A DNA stretch of 64,000 nucleotides from Trichomonas vaginalis G3 (taxonomy: Eukaryota; Parabasalia; Trichomonadida; Trichomonadidae), in NCBI RefSeq assembly GCF_026262505.1, contig NC_067208.1, positions 4,845,962 through 4,909,961 of the forward strand. Reading direction: 5' to 3'. Positions 1 to 11,397 of the stretch are shown here, piece after piece. The notes beneath the pieces are model-generated. The model was not told the DNA's origin, did no database searches, and was given only the letters and a program-made list of their open reading frames with translations. Numbering within the stretch: the first letter of the stretch is position 1; every line of letters begins with the position of its first letter. A program made the position numbers and the translations under genes.

Positions 1-210
1 TGCATATTCATTATTTTTAATTTTGTCTTTAATTTTAGAAATTATTTTATCATGATATTTCAAAATTTCATTTTTATAATGTGACCAATAATAATCCATA
101 TCATCACCCGTTATATTTTCATCATATTTTTGGAGATATGCTTTTAATTCATAATAAGTAAGAGAATTTTGATTAAATACTAAATCATCAATTAAATTTT
201 TAAATCTACA
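1..210 (-). pseudogene. Unidentified Maverick A reading frame at left edge
   Basis: A lysine- and asparagine-rich minus-strand frame (it contains the stretch LTYYELKAYLQKYDENITGD) is open from about 210 to the left edge. I do not recognise it. Its place beyond the polymerase region makes it a part of element A. The 130 bases between it and the polymerase region show nothing I can name. Confidence 0.35.
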
Positions 211-337
211 TTATTCATTTATATAAAAATAAAATAAATGTTTTAAGGGCGCTCACCTCTTTGATCAAGAATCAAAACCATCATTCAACGGTTCCTTTTG
301 TCTCTTCTGTGGCATTCCATTAAAATTTTAAATTGTA

Positions 338-3300
338 TTAAATAAACGGCATACAACATCCATTTTCACAACATACAGCCTTAGTGTGTGCTCCTGTTAA
401 TGCAGTCTTACCAATTGTTAAGCGAGTCATTGACCTGTTTTTAAGTTGTAAATTAATATTCTGACCATCAAATATCACTTTATCATTTATTATATCCAAA
501 TAATTTTTAGGTGTTAATTGTTTATTTTGTCGTAAACTAACACCTTTCATTTTTTGCGCAATCTTTTTAAAATCACCTCCATCAATTGAACCGTTGAATG
601 ATGTATAACACTTGGGGCATAAAGCAACCATGTTATCACCTTGTTTCTCAATTGCTAAACCCAATAACTTCTTCTCATGTGCTTTTTCTTCAGCTTTATT
701 CTTTAATTTAGGTTTAAATTTCTCATCAAAACAGAAGAAATCAAATGGTGCGAATTTGAAAATGTTTTTATCATAAAATTGTTTATCGGTAACAATTGCT
801 TGAAATGCTTGAGTGTTAGGAAGATTTGGATCACCAGCGATTGCCCAATAAGATGAATCAGTATCACCTTCAATGAAATGAAAACGATTAACATTCATGC
901 ATTTATACATAAAATCATAAATGAAAACCAAATACCAGTATTTAGCATTATCTAAAGTGAAGAATGCCTCTTGTAAACATGTTCACATCTATAAAATCTA
1001 TCTTTGAGCATCACTTGATATGTATCTTCACCTATTTCTCTTATGTTTTTAAACTTATTTGACATACATGCAACGCGTGCCTTCTGTGCATTCATTATTT
1101 TAGTCTTTGTGTAATTTTGTGTATTCATTGCATCGTAACCATATGATCCATTAAGTGAAATCTTGCAAAATAAACTTTTTCCTTTATTTCCTTCTAATTC
1201 AGCCTTTTGTCTTTCGTTCATAAATTCGTTCGCAAATTCATTAAAACAAGTGTTTTTAGTAAATGTTAAAATTGATTGAATATCATCAATGATAAAATGA
1301 AATCTGTCTATTAGATACCAAAGATAATAAGAAGAAAATGGTTGATATTGGTTGTGTGTTGATGCTAACTGAGTTAATTTCCTCTGTTTCTGGTCAACTG
1401 GTAGATTGTTTGATTTCATGTAATTATACATAAAACTGCCAATTGTTTTTTCATCTGTGATAATATCTAAGTTTCTTATTATCGGTAAAAAGTTTATGTA
1501 ATCATTAATGTATTTTTCATCAATGTGACCCTTTACTTCAGCCACGAATAAAGTATTTTTCTTCTTAATTATTCCCAATGCTTTTGCTTTCTTTGTTGCT
1601 GTATCACAAATGATAACACCATTCAATCTTCCCGGCATATACATTTTATGGTCAGTATATTGAATGAAATCATGAGGATTAGATGAAAATGATGAAGGAT
1701 ATAATGAATTAAAATCAACACCAACGAAATGAGTCATAATGTTGGTGGTGTCCTCATTTGATACAGTTTTAGTTTCTGGATTATATGAAAGTTTATTAAT
1801 GTGCGTGATTCCTTTAAGATTTACTCTATGTTGAACATTTGATAGACCACCAGTAATTCCATTACGGAGAATGTGATAAGCTTCAACTGAATCTAAAGTC
1901 ATTGGTAAATTATTTTTTAATGCATAATTTCTTAAATTGATTCTTAAACGTTGAACATCTTCATCTTTATTTGATTTTACGACATTACAATAACAACACA
2001 TTAACTGACAATTTTCTTTGGTATGTGGTTTTTCATTATCGATTCTATCTAATGTTGGTTTATTTGCATATGTAAACGCTTTACCACACATTTTGCATTT
2101 AGATGAAAGGATTAAATCGTGATAGTATTGAAAATCATCCATTGAAACATTATTTTTAGTATCTCTTTCTGCTTTTTCATCTTGTTTCTTATATGATTCA
2201 ATTTTATATTTCCAATACTTTTTCGTTAATTCAAAACTTGATTCTATCTCTTCCTCAGGATATTTTTCATTAGGATTAAAGTCTTTATATGCTAAAGCGT
2301 AACGAATCATTGAAGCATTCGATGATAAAGAAAGATTATGAAGCATGTCAATTTTATAAACAAATGTTTCTTCAATAATTTTATCGATTGGGTCAATCAT
2401 AATTTCAACATCTTTATTGCAATAATGAATAAAATATTCTAATCTATTCTTAAAATTTTTAGCATCATTGAGATATATTTGATAATCACTATCTGATATA
2501 GTTTCTTGAGTTAATGCTGAATAAAATGAATCTTTCGTGAATGGTTCCACTTTATATAATTCTTCTTCGTAATTTTCCCATGTGATGAATTGATAAGGGA
2601 AAAAGGATTTAACACGTGATTTATTGTTTCCGAAATCTTGAGTGAATTGGTCTAATGTCCCACCCGCTATATAATTTCTGATGTCAATAAATCTCAATTC
2701 ATATGGAACGTTTGTTTTCTTTACAATGACTTGCTTAAATTGTGAAGATGAACCCAGCATTGATTTTATTTTCCATTTTGCAGTGTTTAAATCATGAAGA
2801 ATTAAATTTAAATCAAACTTTCCCGAATTAAAACCTATGATATTCACTTTATTGAATTCCTCATTAGAAGTTCTTTAAATGCTTCCTTCTGTTTTTCATT
2901 TAATGTATGAGACAAAGTCCCCACCGTTTGCGGCTTCAATAATTCTTCATATTGTTCAATATTTGATTTAGCAACTAATGAACAGGTTGAAAATAAAAAC
3001 TCAATCCAATCAGAAATAAAAGAATCACTCGAAGTTAAGCAAAAATTCCTCGTATATGTTTTATCGTTTAATTTAACCGTTGATGATACCATGAATGGTT
3101 TTAAGTAAGCGTTCAAAGTTGCACACTCAGAAAGTTGTAATTCTTCTTTAGTCTCTAATGTTTCAAAGTCAAAAGTAATATAATATCTTGTCGGTTTATA
3201 ATATTTCTGCAAATTGTGAGCTAATAACCACTGATATATCTTCTGTTTCGTAATATGTGGTGCATATGGTTGCTGTGTCTTTTGCAATTGAACGTCTTGA

Positions 3301-3803
3301 ATTAATCTTCCATTATTTTCTTTACATTTCTCACAATGCTTTAAAAATCTTCTTTGGTTTTTCCTTTCTGGATCATCACGGATAGAATAAACTTCTTCTT
3401 TACAATATGGACAAACTTTATAGCCGGTGAGTGCTTCAACGTCTGTTATTCTGTCAGCGTGAAGTTTTCCACATGGACTCTGTGTTAATAAAATATTTAC
3501 TGTTTCAAATTCTGGATCTATCATTATTGATTCCACTAATGGAAAGTCTACCTTATTTATGTCCACGTCTTCTGGTTGAGGATCACAATAATAGAAATCA
3601 ATATTAACATTTAACATTCTCGCTAATCTCTCACTTTCTGATGAAATGTCAAAACCTTCATATGCATCTATTGCTTCATTTAAATAGCTTCTACGAGTTT
3701 TAGGATTAACACCATCAGGAATGTTATAGAAGCGTTTAAATAACCTTCTACCTTCTGCTCTAATTTGATTATCATTCATTTTAGCTGTTCCGTTTTTGTT
3801 CAT
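338..3803 (-). pseudogene. Maverick DNA polymerase B region (family B, protein-primed type), broken
   Basis: This region would have encoded the replicative polymerase of a Maverick. Family B marks are visible in order along the minus strand: exonuclease motif FDFETLE near 3170, a second exonuclease-like motif (GFNSGKFDLN) near 2830, polymerase motif A (DFNSLYPSSF) near 1700, motif B (KISLNGSYGYD) near 1150 and motif C (GDTDSS) near 870. The amino-terminal part has a zinc-ribbon-like CPYC...CEKC. An HNH-like block (LDRIDNEK...CCYCN) sits between the exonuclease and palm motifs near 2000-2110. As a fossil it is broken and would not give one protein. Confidence 0.88.
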
Positions 3804-3843
3804 TTATGTAAGAATAAAAAAAATTAAAAATAAAGTTTATTTT

Positions 3844-4945
3844 TTAAAGCCCATAAAATGAATTAAGAACACATAAATTTTTATCATCTGCGACGTGACG
3901 AATACATTTTAATTTACTCAAGAATGCGTACCCTGATACATTAAATCTAATTCCTGTCTTATTTAATTTCACAACTTTGAAAAGGAATGTATGAATAGCT
4001 ATAAAATGATGAGAAGATGTTTTATGGGTTGCTTCCATTTTTTCTGAAATAAATGAATAAATATAATGTTTATAAGTTTTCATATCTTTTATGTTCTTAA
4101 TAACGAATGGTATAGACCTTTCAACTTCGTCTTCCTTCGGTGCTGTTCTTTCATATGAAACATTATTGGTATCTTCAATAATGAAACCACAATCACACAA
4201 AATTTTATAGGTTCCAATGGTTTCTTTTGATATTTTATCTAATAAATCAAAAACTTTATCAACACCTGTGCATTTATTTAAATAATAATTTGTGTAAATA
4301 TCATGATCTTCTTTCTTAATCGTATTAGTTGCATATGTCACGTTTTTAAGAGCTTTTTTGAATTTTCGAATCTAAAGGTGGTGAAAGTAGGATACAGGGG
4401 TATTTTCTTATCAATAAATTGTAACTTATGTTTACGAATAAATTTAGTACCTTCTTCTGAAAGTGTTTCGTCTATTTCACCATCTAATAAATTTTGTGTT
4501 GATTCTGAGACATAATTTTTATATCTTTCTTCATGAGATTTCTGAACTTCTGATTCTGAAGCTGGGATATTCATTAAACCCTCTACTTCATTTTCATTAT
4601 ATTTTTCAATTTCTCTTAATTCCTTAATTTTTTCATCTATTTCATCTCTTATTTTTTCCAGTCTTTCAATTTCATCATATTCATCATCTTTAATCCGTTC
4701 TTCATAATATTCAGGGAAAACATCGGGTTCTTTAGGTTTTTCTTCTTTAGATGTGGGATATAAGAAATTTATAACATCATCTTTATTCATTTTTCCATCA
4801 TAATCAAATTCATTTAAGAACTCTGTGAATTTTTTACAATTTCTTAAATAATATTTATCAACCTCATAACCTGCCTCCTCTAATATATCCTTTATTTCCC
4901 CGTTTGTGAATCCTAATTTTTAACGTCGTTAGTTTTGACGCTCAT
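3844..4945 (-). pseudogene. Maverick A copy of the charged 382-residue protein, broken
   Basis: Much of this region matches the protein at 6595-7743 in element B almost residue for residue, especially the carboxy-terminal half ending VLNSFYGL; the amino-terminal part is more diverged. It has the same very acidic and lysine-rich middle. The function is unknown. In both A and B it sits next to a TIR, so it is a standard end gene of this Maverick lineage. It is broken here. Confidence 0.8.
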
Positions 4946-5034
4946 TTCATACAAAATAAAAATAAATTATTCAGAAATGAAAGAATGAATCAAATAATTG
5001 ATTTCATAAATTCAAATAATCATTGGTTTCAATT

Positions 5035-5613
5035 TATTTTTAAAGTTTATTTTACTCGTTTATGACTCCATTGATTCCAATCAGGATTTAAACAATAATT
5101 AATAAATACCATCCTCCTTTCATTCCTGTTGTCAAAATGTCATGTTGTCACATTTTTTCAGAGAAATTAAATTACCTGGTGACCTGGTGACCTCATCAGT
5201 TATTCAAAAATAATGAATTATTGAATAACCTGACATCATCTATATATAGCTTCTTTTATAAAAGATCAAATAAATTATTTATGTATGGGCTGAGTGTAAA
5301 TGTGGATGACATAAACGATTTTGTATCATTTTTTTAATGATTTATTCAAAAACGTAAGAATAAAAACCGTAAGAATCATACATTTTTTTAATGATTTATT
5401 CAAAAACGTAAGAATAAAAACCGTAAGAATCATACATTTTTTACTTCATATGTTAATTTTTTTAATGATTTATTCAAAAACGTAAGAATAAAAACCGTAA
5501 GAATCATACATTTTTTACTTCATATGTTAGAAAAAATGATACAAAATCGTTCAATATCGTATGAATTCTTACGTTTACAAAAAACGTCACACAACCCGCA
5601 CTTATATACTACT
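5035..5613. repeat. Right terminal inverted repeat of Maverick A, with an internal triplication
   Basis: The segment matches the TIRs of element B from the TTTATTTTACTC side to the terminal ATACTACT. It is longer than in B because a block of about 55-75 bp (containing TTTATTCAAAAACGTAAGAA and ending near TCATACATTTTT) occurs three times in tandem between about 5328 and 5530. Just inside the TIR, 4978-5035 matches the 3' end of the B gene at 11701-12069. Confidence 0.85.
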
Positions 5614-6164
5614 AATATCTCGCAATATCAAAATTGAGATATTGAGTGAATTATGCATTATAGAGATTAAAAATCTGATTTGTGAAAACATCTCATCAGT
5701 TTCTAGCTAATTCAAAAATCTTTACTATCTTATTCGATTAAAATGAAAAGGGAATAGTTTCATTATGCTTTAAATGACAGCCTTATAATATAATCATAGT
5801 TTTCGCTCAATATGCAGCATTTTTTTTCGAAATCTATGGTCAATATCCTAAATACTGATTGCTTTGCATTTATATCTCTTACATTTTCTATACCCACATC
5901 ACTATTCATTGCTATTCCTATCTTTTTCATTCTTGTTTGTTTCTCATAATTTCTCAAAAAACATGATAACTTGATATTTGTAAATATCATACTTTATAAC
6001 GTAAATAAGAACTTGACCTATTAAGAAAAGCAGTAATGAAAAGAAAATCTGAAATTCATAAAAATTACAAGTTTCTGATGACAATTAGCTTAATTAAACC
6101 AGGTACAAGATTATATAATTGTATTTTCTATCCAATTATCCATATAATATCTTATCCAGAAAAA
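5614..6164. other. Intervening DNA between Mavericks A and B
   Basis: About 550 bp separates the two elements. A minus-strand frame of 75 codons (5763-5990) starts with ATG and contains MKKIGIAMNSDVG, but it has no trichomonad initiator upstream and no recognisable domain, so I do not call it a gene. Nothing else stands out. Confidence 0.4.
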
Positions 6165-6170
6165 ATAACT
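6165..6170. repeat. Target site duplication ATAACT of element B, left copy
   Basis: ATAACT abuts the left TIR, and the same six bases follow the right TIR at 12449-12454. A 6-bp duplication is what Maverick integrases make. Confidence 0.9.
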
Positions 6171-6540
6171 AGTAGTATATGTTGAAGGGTTGTGTGACTT
6201 TTTTTGTAAACGTAAGAATTCATACAATATAGAACGATTTTGTATCATTTTTTTTAACATATGAAGTAAAAAATGTATGATTCTTACGGTTTTTATTCTC
6301 ACGTTTTTGAATAAATCAAGATTTAAAAAATTTTCAAAATTGTAAGACATTTACACTCAGCCCATACATAACGAAATAAACACATTAAAAAAATTAACAT
6401 TAATTTTAAAATAATTTATATTTCATCACTTATAAAAGAAGCTATATATAGATGATGTCAGGTTATTCAATAATTAAACATTGTTTAAATCCTGATTGGA
6501 ATCAATGGAGTCATGAATGAGTAAAATAAACTTTAAAAAT
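6171..6540. repeat. Left TIR of Maverick B
   Basis: It begins AGTAGTATATGTTGAAGG and is the reverse complement of 12079-12448 over its whole length as far as I compared it. It includes a stretch matching the A TIR. Confidence 0.92.
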
Positions 6541-6594
6541 TCATGTCTTACATTTTTGAATAATTTATTTTTTTTATTTTTTATTTTATAATAA

Positions 6595-7743
6595 ATGAGT
6601 ATAACAACTAATTCATTGAAATCTTTAAAGTTCACTAATTCAGAATTAGAAAATATTTTAGAAAATTTTGGAGACGGTTCTTATCCAACATATATGCAGA
6701 ATGTGAAAGAGTTTTCCAGATTGTTGAATGAATTTAAATATAACGGACCAATTACTAAAAAGGCTATAATGAGATATTTATATCCCAAAAAAGTTGAAAA
6801 ACAGGAGAATATTCCTCTTTATGGTCCAGAGGACCTGGGCTCAGAGAGCCTTGAAACACCTCCTGAATATTTTGAAGAAAAAATTAAACAAGATGAATAT
6901 TATAACGATGAGATTGAAAAACTGGAAAAAATAAGAGATGAAATAGATGAAAAAATTAAGGAATTAAGAGAAGTTGAAAAATATAATGAAAATGAAGTAG
7001 AGGGTTTAATGAATATCCCAGCTTCAGAATCAGAAGTTCAGAAATCTCATGAAGAAAGATATAAAAATTATGTCTTAGAATCAACACAAAATTTATTAGA
7101 TGGTGATATTGACGAAACACTTTCAGAAGAAGGCACAAAATTTATTCATAAACATAAGCTTCAGTTTATTGACGATGGAGATTATCCATGTATATTACTT
7201 TCACCCCCTCTCGATTCTGAGAAATTCAAAAAAGCTCTTAAAAACGTGACATATGCAACTAATACGATTAAGAAAGAAGATCATGATATTTACACAAATT
7301 ATTATTTAAATAAATGCACAGGTGTTGATAAAGTTTTTGATTTATTAGATAAAATATCAAAAGAAACCATTGGAACCTATAAAATTTTGTGTGATTGTGG
7401 TTTCATTATTGAAGATACCAATAATGTTTCATATGAAAGAACAGCACCGAAGGAAGACGAAGTTGAAAGGTCTATACCATTCGTTATTAAGAACATAAAA
7501 GATATGAAAACTTATAAACATTATATTTATTCATTTATTTCAGAAAAAATGGAAGCAACCCATAAAACATCTTCTCATCATTTTATAGCTATTCATACAT
7601 TCCTTTTCAAAGTTGTGAAATTAAATAAGACAGGAATTAGATTTAATGTATCAGGGTACGCATTCTTGAGTAAATTAAAATGTATTCGTCACGTCGCAGA
7701 TGATAAAAATTTATGTGTTCTTAATTCATTTTATGGGCTTTAA
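6595..7743 (+). CDS. Maverick end protein of 382 residues, unknown function
   Basis: This is the first gene inside the left TIR of B, starting 54 bp from its inner edge with ATG. Residues about 93-140 are a highly charged helix (repeated EKxxDEIDEKI-like heptads) that should form a coiled coil. The rest is lysine- and glutamate-rich with no recognised domain, signal peptide or membrane segment. A broken homologue lies next to the TIR of element A. Position and conservation in two elements support a real Maverick gene; the function is unknown. Confidence 0.85.
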   Translation: MSITTNSLKSLKFTNSELENILENFGDGSYPTYMQNVKEFSRLLNEFKYNGPITKKAIMRYLYPKKVEKQENIPLYGPEDLGSESLETPPEYFEEKIKQDEYYNDEIEKLEKIRDEIDEKIKELREVEKYNENEVEGLMNIPASESEVQKSHEERYKNYVLESTQNLLDGDIDETLSEEGTKFIHKHKLQFIDDGDYPCILLSPPLDSEKFKKALKNVTYATNTIKKEDHDIYTNYYLNKCTGVDKVFDLLDKISKETIGTYKILCDCGFIIEDTNNVSYERTAPKEDEVERSIPFVIKNIKDMKTYKHYIYSFISEKMEATHKTSSHHFIAIHTFLFKVVKLNKTGIRFNVSGYAFLSKLKCIRHVADDKNLCVLNSFYGL

Positions 7744-7887
7744 AAAATAAACTTTATTTTTATTTATTTTTTAATTTTTTATTCTTACATAAATGAACAA
7801 AAACGGAACAGCTAAAATTTAATGTGACCATCAAACTGATTAACATATACAATTACTCATTTCTGATGGTAAAACTTTTCAGAAATC

Positions 7888-8568
7888 TCATGAAGATGAA
7901 GAAATTCTTGCCACTTGAATTGGTTTAAATTCTGCTTTCATTGCTTCTTTCTGTTCATTGAACACTGGATCGAATAAAGCAACTTTAAAGAATTTCTTAG
8001 CTGGAATTTCAGGTCTAATATTTGCATATTGACCATCAAACTGATTAACATATCGTGGTAATCCATCCGGTCCCTCTTCAACAGCATTTAATTCTTCATT
8101 GAAATAAGAATATGGAATAAGATGGTATGAATACATTGGACCATTTTCACCTTTTCCAATGTATTGTTTAACAGCTTTTCCATTTTCATCAAATTGCATA
8201 GGATAATGTTCATTATATGCTTTACGTTTAGGATAATCCGTCATTGTTAATTTATACCCATTTATGACTTTAATATTACCTTGACCATCAGTAACAAAGA
8301 CTTCTTTTATTCCATCAGGCTTTCCATTTGGTCCTGTAATGTCTGCTTCATGTGCTTCCCAATTTGGTCCATGATGTTTGGCATATGCTTGAGCTTCTGG
8401 TAATGTTAAAACGTTTCTCATTTGTTTAACATCTTTTTGAAGACCAGCAACAATATGAACTAATTCTTTCATTCCATCTGGAACTTTCATAGTTCTATTA
8501 TAATATGCACCCTTTTTGTTTGTCCCTTGTTTTAATGGAACCTGTAGAAGATTTGCTATTTCTGTCAT
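7888..8568 (-). CDS. Maverick protein of 226 residues, probable virion or capsid-associated component
   Basis: This is an open frame on the minus strand starting with ATG, lying downstream of the ATPase and capsid genes in the same direction. It is rich in Gly, Pro, Asn and aromatic residues, with motifs such as GPNGKPDG and [15 protein letters not shown] see no enzyme motif, membrane segment or coiled coil. Its place in the ATPase-capsid block makes a structural or assembly role likely, but this is inference from context only. Confidence 0.7.
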   Translation of the reverse strand: MTEIANLLQVPLKQGTNKKGAYYNRTMKVPDGMKELVHIVAGLQKDVKQMRNVLTLPEAQAYAKHHGPNWEAHEADITGPNGKPDGIKEVFVTDGQGNIKVINGYKLTMTDYPKRKAYNEHYPMQFDENGKAVKQYIGKGENGPMYSYHLIPYSYFNEELNAVEEGPDGLPRYVNQFDGQYANIRPEIPAKKFFKVALFDPVFNEQKEAMKAEFKPIQVARISSSS

Positions 8569-8608
8569 GTTTAATTATAAATAAAAAATAAAAATTAATT
8601 ATAAAAAG

Positions 8609-9316
8609 TTAATCAAATTTAACACTTCCTTTATTTAAATCAACTATTATTTTTCCATGTTCACCTAATTGCTGATATTGTGTGTAAAGTTCATTAATGC
8701 TCATTGGTAAATTCACTTGATAAAGCATAACGTTCAACTGTTGACGACTAAACCCACTGAAAATGAAAAGGGTTGATAGATTTGATTTAATGTTTGTGCT
8801 TAATGCTTTGAAATATTGAACAGCCATGAAGAATGAACACTGAATGTGTCGACATTGAGTTAATAACTGATTAAAATATGATTTCTCGTTTGTTATTAGT
8901 TTTGATTTCACTGCATCATCTAGAAAAATGAGTGAATGCAAAAATTCTCTATCAAAATTTGAAATAGAAAGTGTTTCAAATAATTCATCCCGTTGTTTAT
9001 CAATAATTTTATCCTCTAATCCTTGCTTCTTGATTGTATTATATAATTCTTTATACATTAAAAAGTTTTTTAAATAATCTTCTGCTTCTTCTTGTGATAA
9101 ATAAATAATTGGAATTTTGATTAAATGTTTTAAAGATTCAAATGTATCATCTGAAGGTGAACCTGAACGGTTGATATAAATTAACACATGTGAATGGGGG
9201 GAAGTGTTAGCAATAATGATAATTTGTTTTAATATTGTTAATGTTTTACCTTTATTTTGTTTACCAATTGCTGCAGTGATTGAATTTAAGTAACATTCAG
9301 AATATGGAATTTTCAT
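8609..9316 (-). CDS. Maverick DNA-packaging ATPase (A32/FtsK-HerA type)
   Basis: The protein is 235 residues. Walker A is at residues 18-25 (GKQNKGKT) and Walker B at 129-134 (LIFLDD), followed by a Q-rich sensor-like stretch (FFMAVQYFKAL). Length and motif spacing fit the short packaging ATPases of Polintons, virophages and pox A32, which drive genome entry into capsids. Its start codon overlaps the stop of the 35-residue ORF upstream, which suggests co-transcription. It looks whole. Confidence 0.88.
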   Translation of the reverse strand: MKIPYSECYLNSITAAIGKQNKGKTLTILKQIIIIANTSPHSHVLIYINRSGSPSDDTFESLKHLIKIPIIYLSQEEAEDYLKNFLMYKELYNTIKKQGLEDKIIDKQRDELFETLSISNFDREFLHSLIFLDDAVKSKLITNEKSYFNQLLTQCRHIQCSFFMAVQYFKALSTNIKSNLSTLFIFSGFSRQQLNVMLYQVNLPMSINELYTQYQQLGEHGKIIVDLNKGSVKFD

Positions 9317-9423
9317 TAATTTTCCTTAGATAGAGCATTTCTATTATCACTCAATGCTTCATTAATCATATCATCTATGTATGTATTATATACATCTGTT
9401 AATTCTTCAGAATTGAAATCCAT
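9316..9423 (-). CDS. 35-residue acidic ORF upstream of the Maverick ATPase
   Basis: ATG at 9423 opens a small frame (beginning MDFNSEELTDVYNTY) that ends where the ATPase gene begins, with the stop and the next ATG sharing a base. It lies 24 bp downstream of the capsid gene. The tight junctions favour a real small gene, but I cannot name a function. Confidence 0.5.
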   Translation of the reverse strand: MDFNSEELTDVYNTYIDDMINEALSDNRNALSKEN

Positions 9424-9447
9424 TTAATCAAAAATAAATTTATAATT

Positions 9448-11088
9448 TTAAACATTTCTATTAATCAATATTTCATCATATGAACTTCTATACTGTGGTG
9501 GTGTACCTGTTGGATGATATTTCAAACCTTCGTCCGGTGTCCATGTCCAATACGTAGTCCTAGTAAACCAAACCTGAGGAGGATTTGTCACCTTTGAACA
9601 GTAAGTGTCATTTTCACCCTGAATGATTGGATAAGCTTTCACTTGTACTGTAACTTGTGAATTGAAAGTTTCTAATCCATCAAAGAATATACCTGCTCCA
9701 TCACGTTGAACTGGAATAGTGCATAAGAATGAGGTTTGGTCTTTCCATGTTCTAGCTAATGGCGTGCCATTATCATCATTCAGTGGTCTAGTTAATGAGT
9801 CCTCGTATTCTTCTGCGCATTCATTCACTCCATCTAAATCAGAAGCTTGAAGCATACGTGTAAAGAATATGTCGCCCACTGTGGTCATCGCTTGATCGGG
9901 GAAGTTTCTGGAATCTATAGTGACCTGAAGACCTCGAAGCATTGGATTTTCTAAAACTGTTCTTTGCATTGCATTCTTTGGAAATGTTAACACAACATCT
10001 GTAACATTATGAAGAGCGTATGAGAAATCTGAGCTGATACCTTCAGGAGTGATGCAACCTCCATTTAGTGAACGAACGTCAATATGTTGAGCTGGAATCA
10101 TGAATGGATCTTCCTTACTGAATAAACGTGGTATTGCTTTAACTGATTCTTCAATTAAACCGTATCCTGGTGTAATGCATTTATCCTCTAAAACTTCCAT
10201 CTTTGTGCATGAAATAATAACGTCATCAACTGTTGCGTCAGCAGATGTAGCGGCTAAGCTTGTAATTAATTTGGCAGGAAGTCCGATTTGTTGGAATTTG
10301 CGATCATATTTATAAACATGATTCATAATCTTTTCATAATTTTCATCAGTTATCTTTTCATAAACGTAATTTTGTAAATCAGCAACTCTTAACGGGTCAA
10401 CCTGACAAAATACTAAAGTATCCCTGAAAACATAATATTTAAGAATGATTTCACCAAATGATTTAGGATAATCATCGAACGCCTGAAATGCTAACAAATC
10501 ATTTACCGGAATAATCATATCAAAAGTGACATCAACTTCTTCATTTGCGTTCTTGAAAACTTCTGAAGGGTCAATATATTTACCACATACTGAGTTATCA
10601 TATTTTTGAACATTATTATATAACGAATGAACAAACTTTTTAACTTTCCTTTCTGATTTTGGTTTATATGTTGCAAATGCGAAAGATTCACGGGCACAAT
10701 CCATCTGAAGATAACCAGCATCACCTCTTTCGGTTTCTACTTCTAATTGTTTAAAGTTTTGATTTGATGATTTGTAACCAACGAATAAACGCATGCATTT
10801 AAAAGCGGCATCACATGTGAAAGCTTTATTTGAAACTAGAGTTGCTTTAACTTTGCGTTTAATATATGTGTCACCTAATTGGTTCACATCATGAGCCGGA
10901 TTTGTAATTCTTAAATGAGTTTGTTTATCATCAAAATATGGAGCATCAGAGTCATAGCATGAACTTTCAAGTTCTCTATAATATCTTCTACCGTCATTCT
11001 TTGCGAATATTTCATTTATCTTTTCGAATGAATGAAACACATTTCCATTAATCGGTTTAGTGTTTGGCACCAAATAGTTAGTCGTCAT
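9448..11088 (-). CDS. Maverick capsid protein, probable double-jelly-roll major capsid protein
   Basis: The protein is 546 residues, the largest of element B, with ATG start at 11088. It is beta-rich in character: many short hydrophobic strands, Gly/Pro/Asn turns, no signal peptide and no membrane helix. Size and position next to the packaging ATPase match the Polinton major capsid protein. I see no diagnostic short motif, so the call rests on size, composition and context. It looks whole. The other possibility is a minor capsid protein. Confidence 0.75.
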   Translation of the reverse strand: MTTNYLVPNTKPINGNVFHSFEKINEIFAKNDGRRYYRELESSCYDSDAPYFDDKQTHLRITNPAHDVNQLGDTYIKRKVKATLVSNKAFTCDAAFKCMRLFVGYKSSNQNFKQLEVETERGDAGYLQMDCARESFAFATYKPKSERKVKKFVHSLYNNVQKYDNSVCGKYIDPSEVFKNANEEVDVTFDMIIPVNDLLAFQAFDDYPKSFGEIILKYYVFRDTLVFCQVDPLRVADLQNYVYEKITDENYEKIMNHVYKYDRKFQQIGLPAKLITSLAATSADATVDDVIISCTKMEVLEDKCITPGYGLIEESVKAIPRLFSKEDPFMIPAQHIDVRSLNGGCITPEGISSDFSYALHNVTDVVLTFPKNAMQRTVLENPMLRGLQVTIDSRNFPDQAMTTVGDIFFTRMLQASDLDGVNECAEEYEDSLTRPLNDDNGTPLARTWKDQTSFLCTIPVQRDGAGIFFDGLETFNSQVTVQVKAYPIIQGENDTYCSKVTNPPQVWFTRTTYWTWTPDEGLKYHPTGTPPQYRSSYDEILINRNV

Positions 11089-11157
11089 TTATTAATAAAT
11101 AAAAAATCAAAATTAAAAGATGAAAATGAATTTTTAATTTTAATGAAATAATCAACT

Positions 11158-11373
11158 ATGGCTGCAGGTATATTTAAGAAACTGTGGGATAAAGTAAAAA
11201 GAGGAGCGCATAAAGTTTGGGAAACAATGAAGAAGGGAGCAAATTGGATATTTAAGAATAAAGAAGCAATTAGTGACGTTGCTGAATCAATAACACCAAA
11301 AGCTGCCCCAATAAGAGAAATATTAAATAAAGGAGAAAAAGTTTATCAAAGACTTCAACCGATACTAAGATAA
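11158..11373 (+). CDS. Small basic amphipathic protein (71 residues)
   Basis: It opens MAAGIFKKLWDKVKRGAHKV, an amphipathic helix with Lys/Arg on one face and Trp/Phe/Ile/Leu on the other, and stays basic throughout. Its start resembles the convergent 78-residue protein at 11398 (MAAGFFKKLWDGIKKAAG). Such peptides in adenovirus and Polintons act as membrane-lytic or DNA-condensing core proteins. That role is inferred here. It is divergent from the capsid gene across 69 bp. Confidence 0.65.
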   Translation: MAAGIFKKLWDKVKRGAHKVWETMKKGANWIFKNKEAISDVAESITPKAAPIREILNKGEKVYQRLQPILR

Positions 11374-11397
11374 AAATAATATTTATTTATTTTTCCA

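Larger units (their letters stand above)
1..5613. mobile_element. Maverick/Polinton element A, right part, broken
   Basis: This is a Maverick-family element entering from the left edge and ending at 5613 with the same terminal sequence (ATACTACT) as element B. Seen parts, all reading leftward, are a protein-primed-type DNA polymerase B region, a charged protein homologous to the 382-residue protein of element B, and a long TIR. The polymerase plus TIR identity with B place it in the Trichomonas Mavericks. It is broken, with several breaks in the visible portion. The expected right-hand target duplication would be AATATC (5614-5619); its partner lies outside the window. Confidence 0.88.

Noticed and set aside
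5763-5990. 75-codon minus-strand frame between Mavericks A and B
   Set aside because: ATG start but no initiator, no domain and no second copy in the window.
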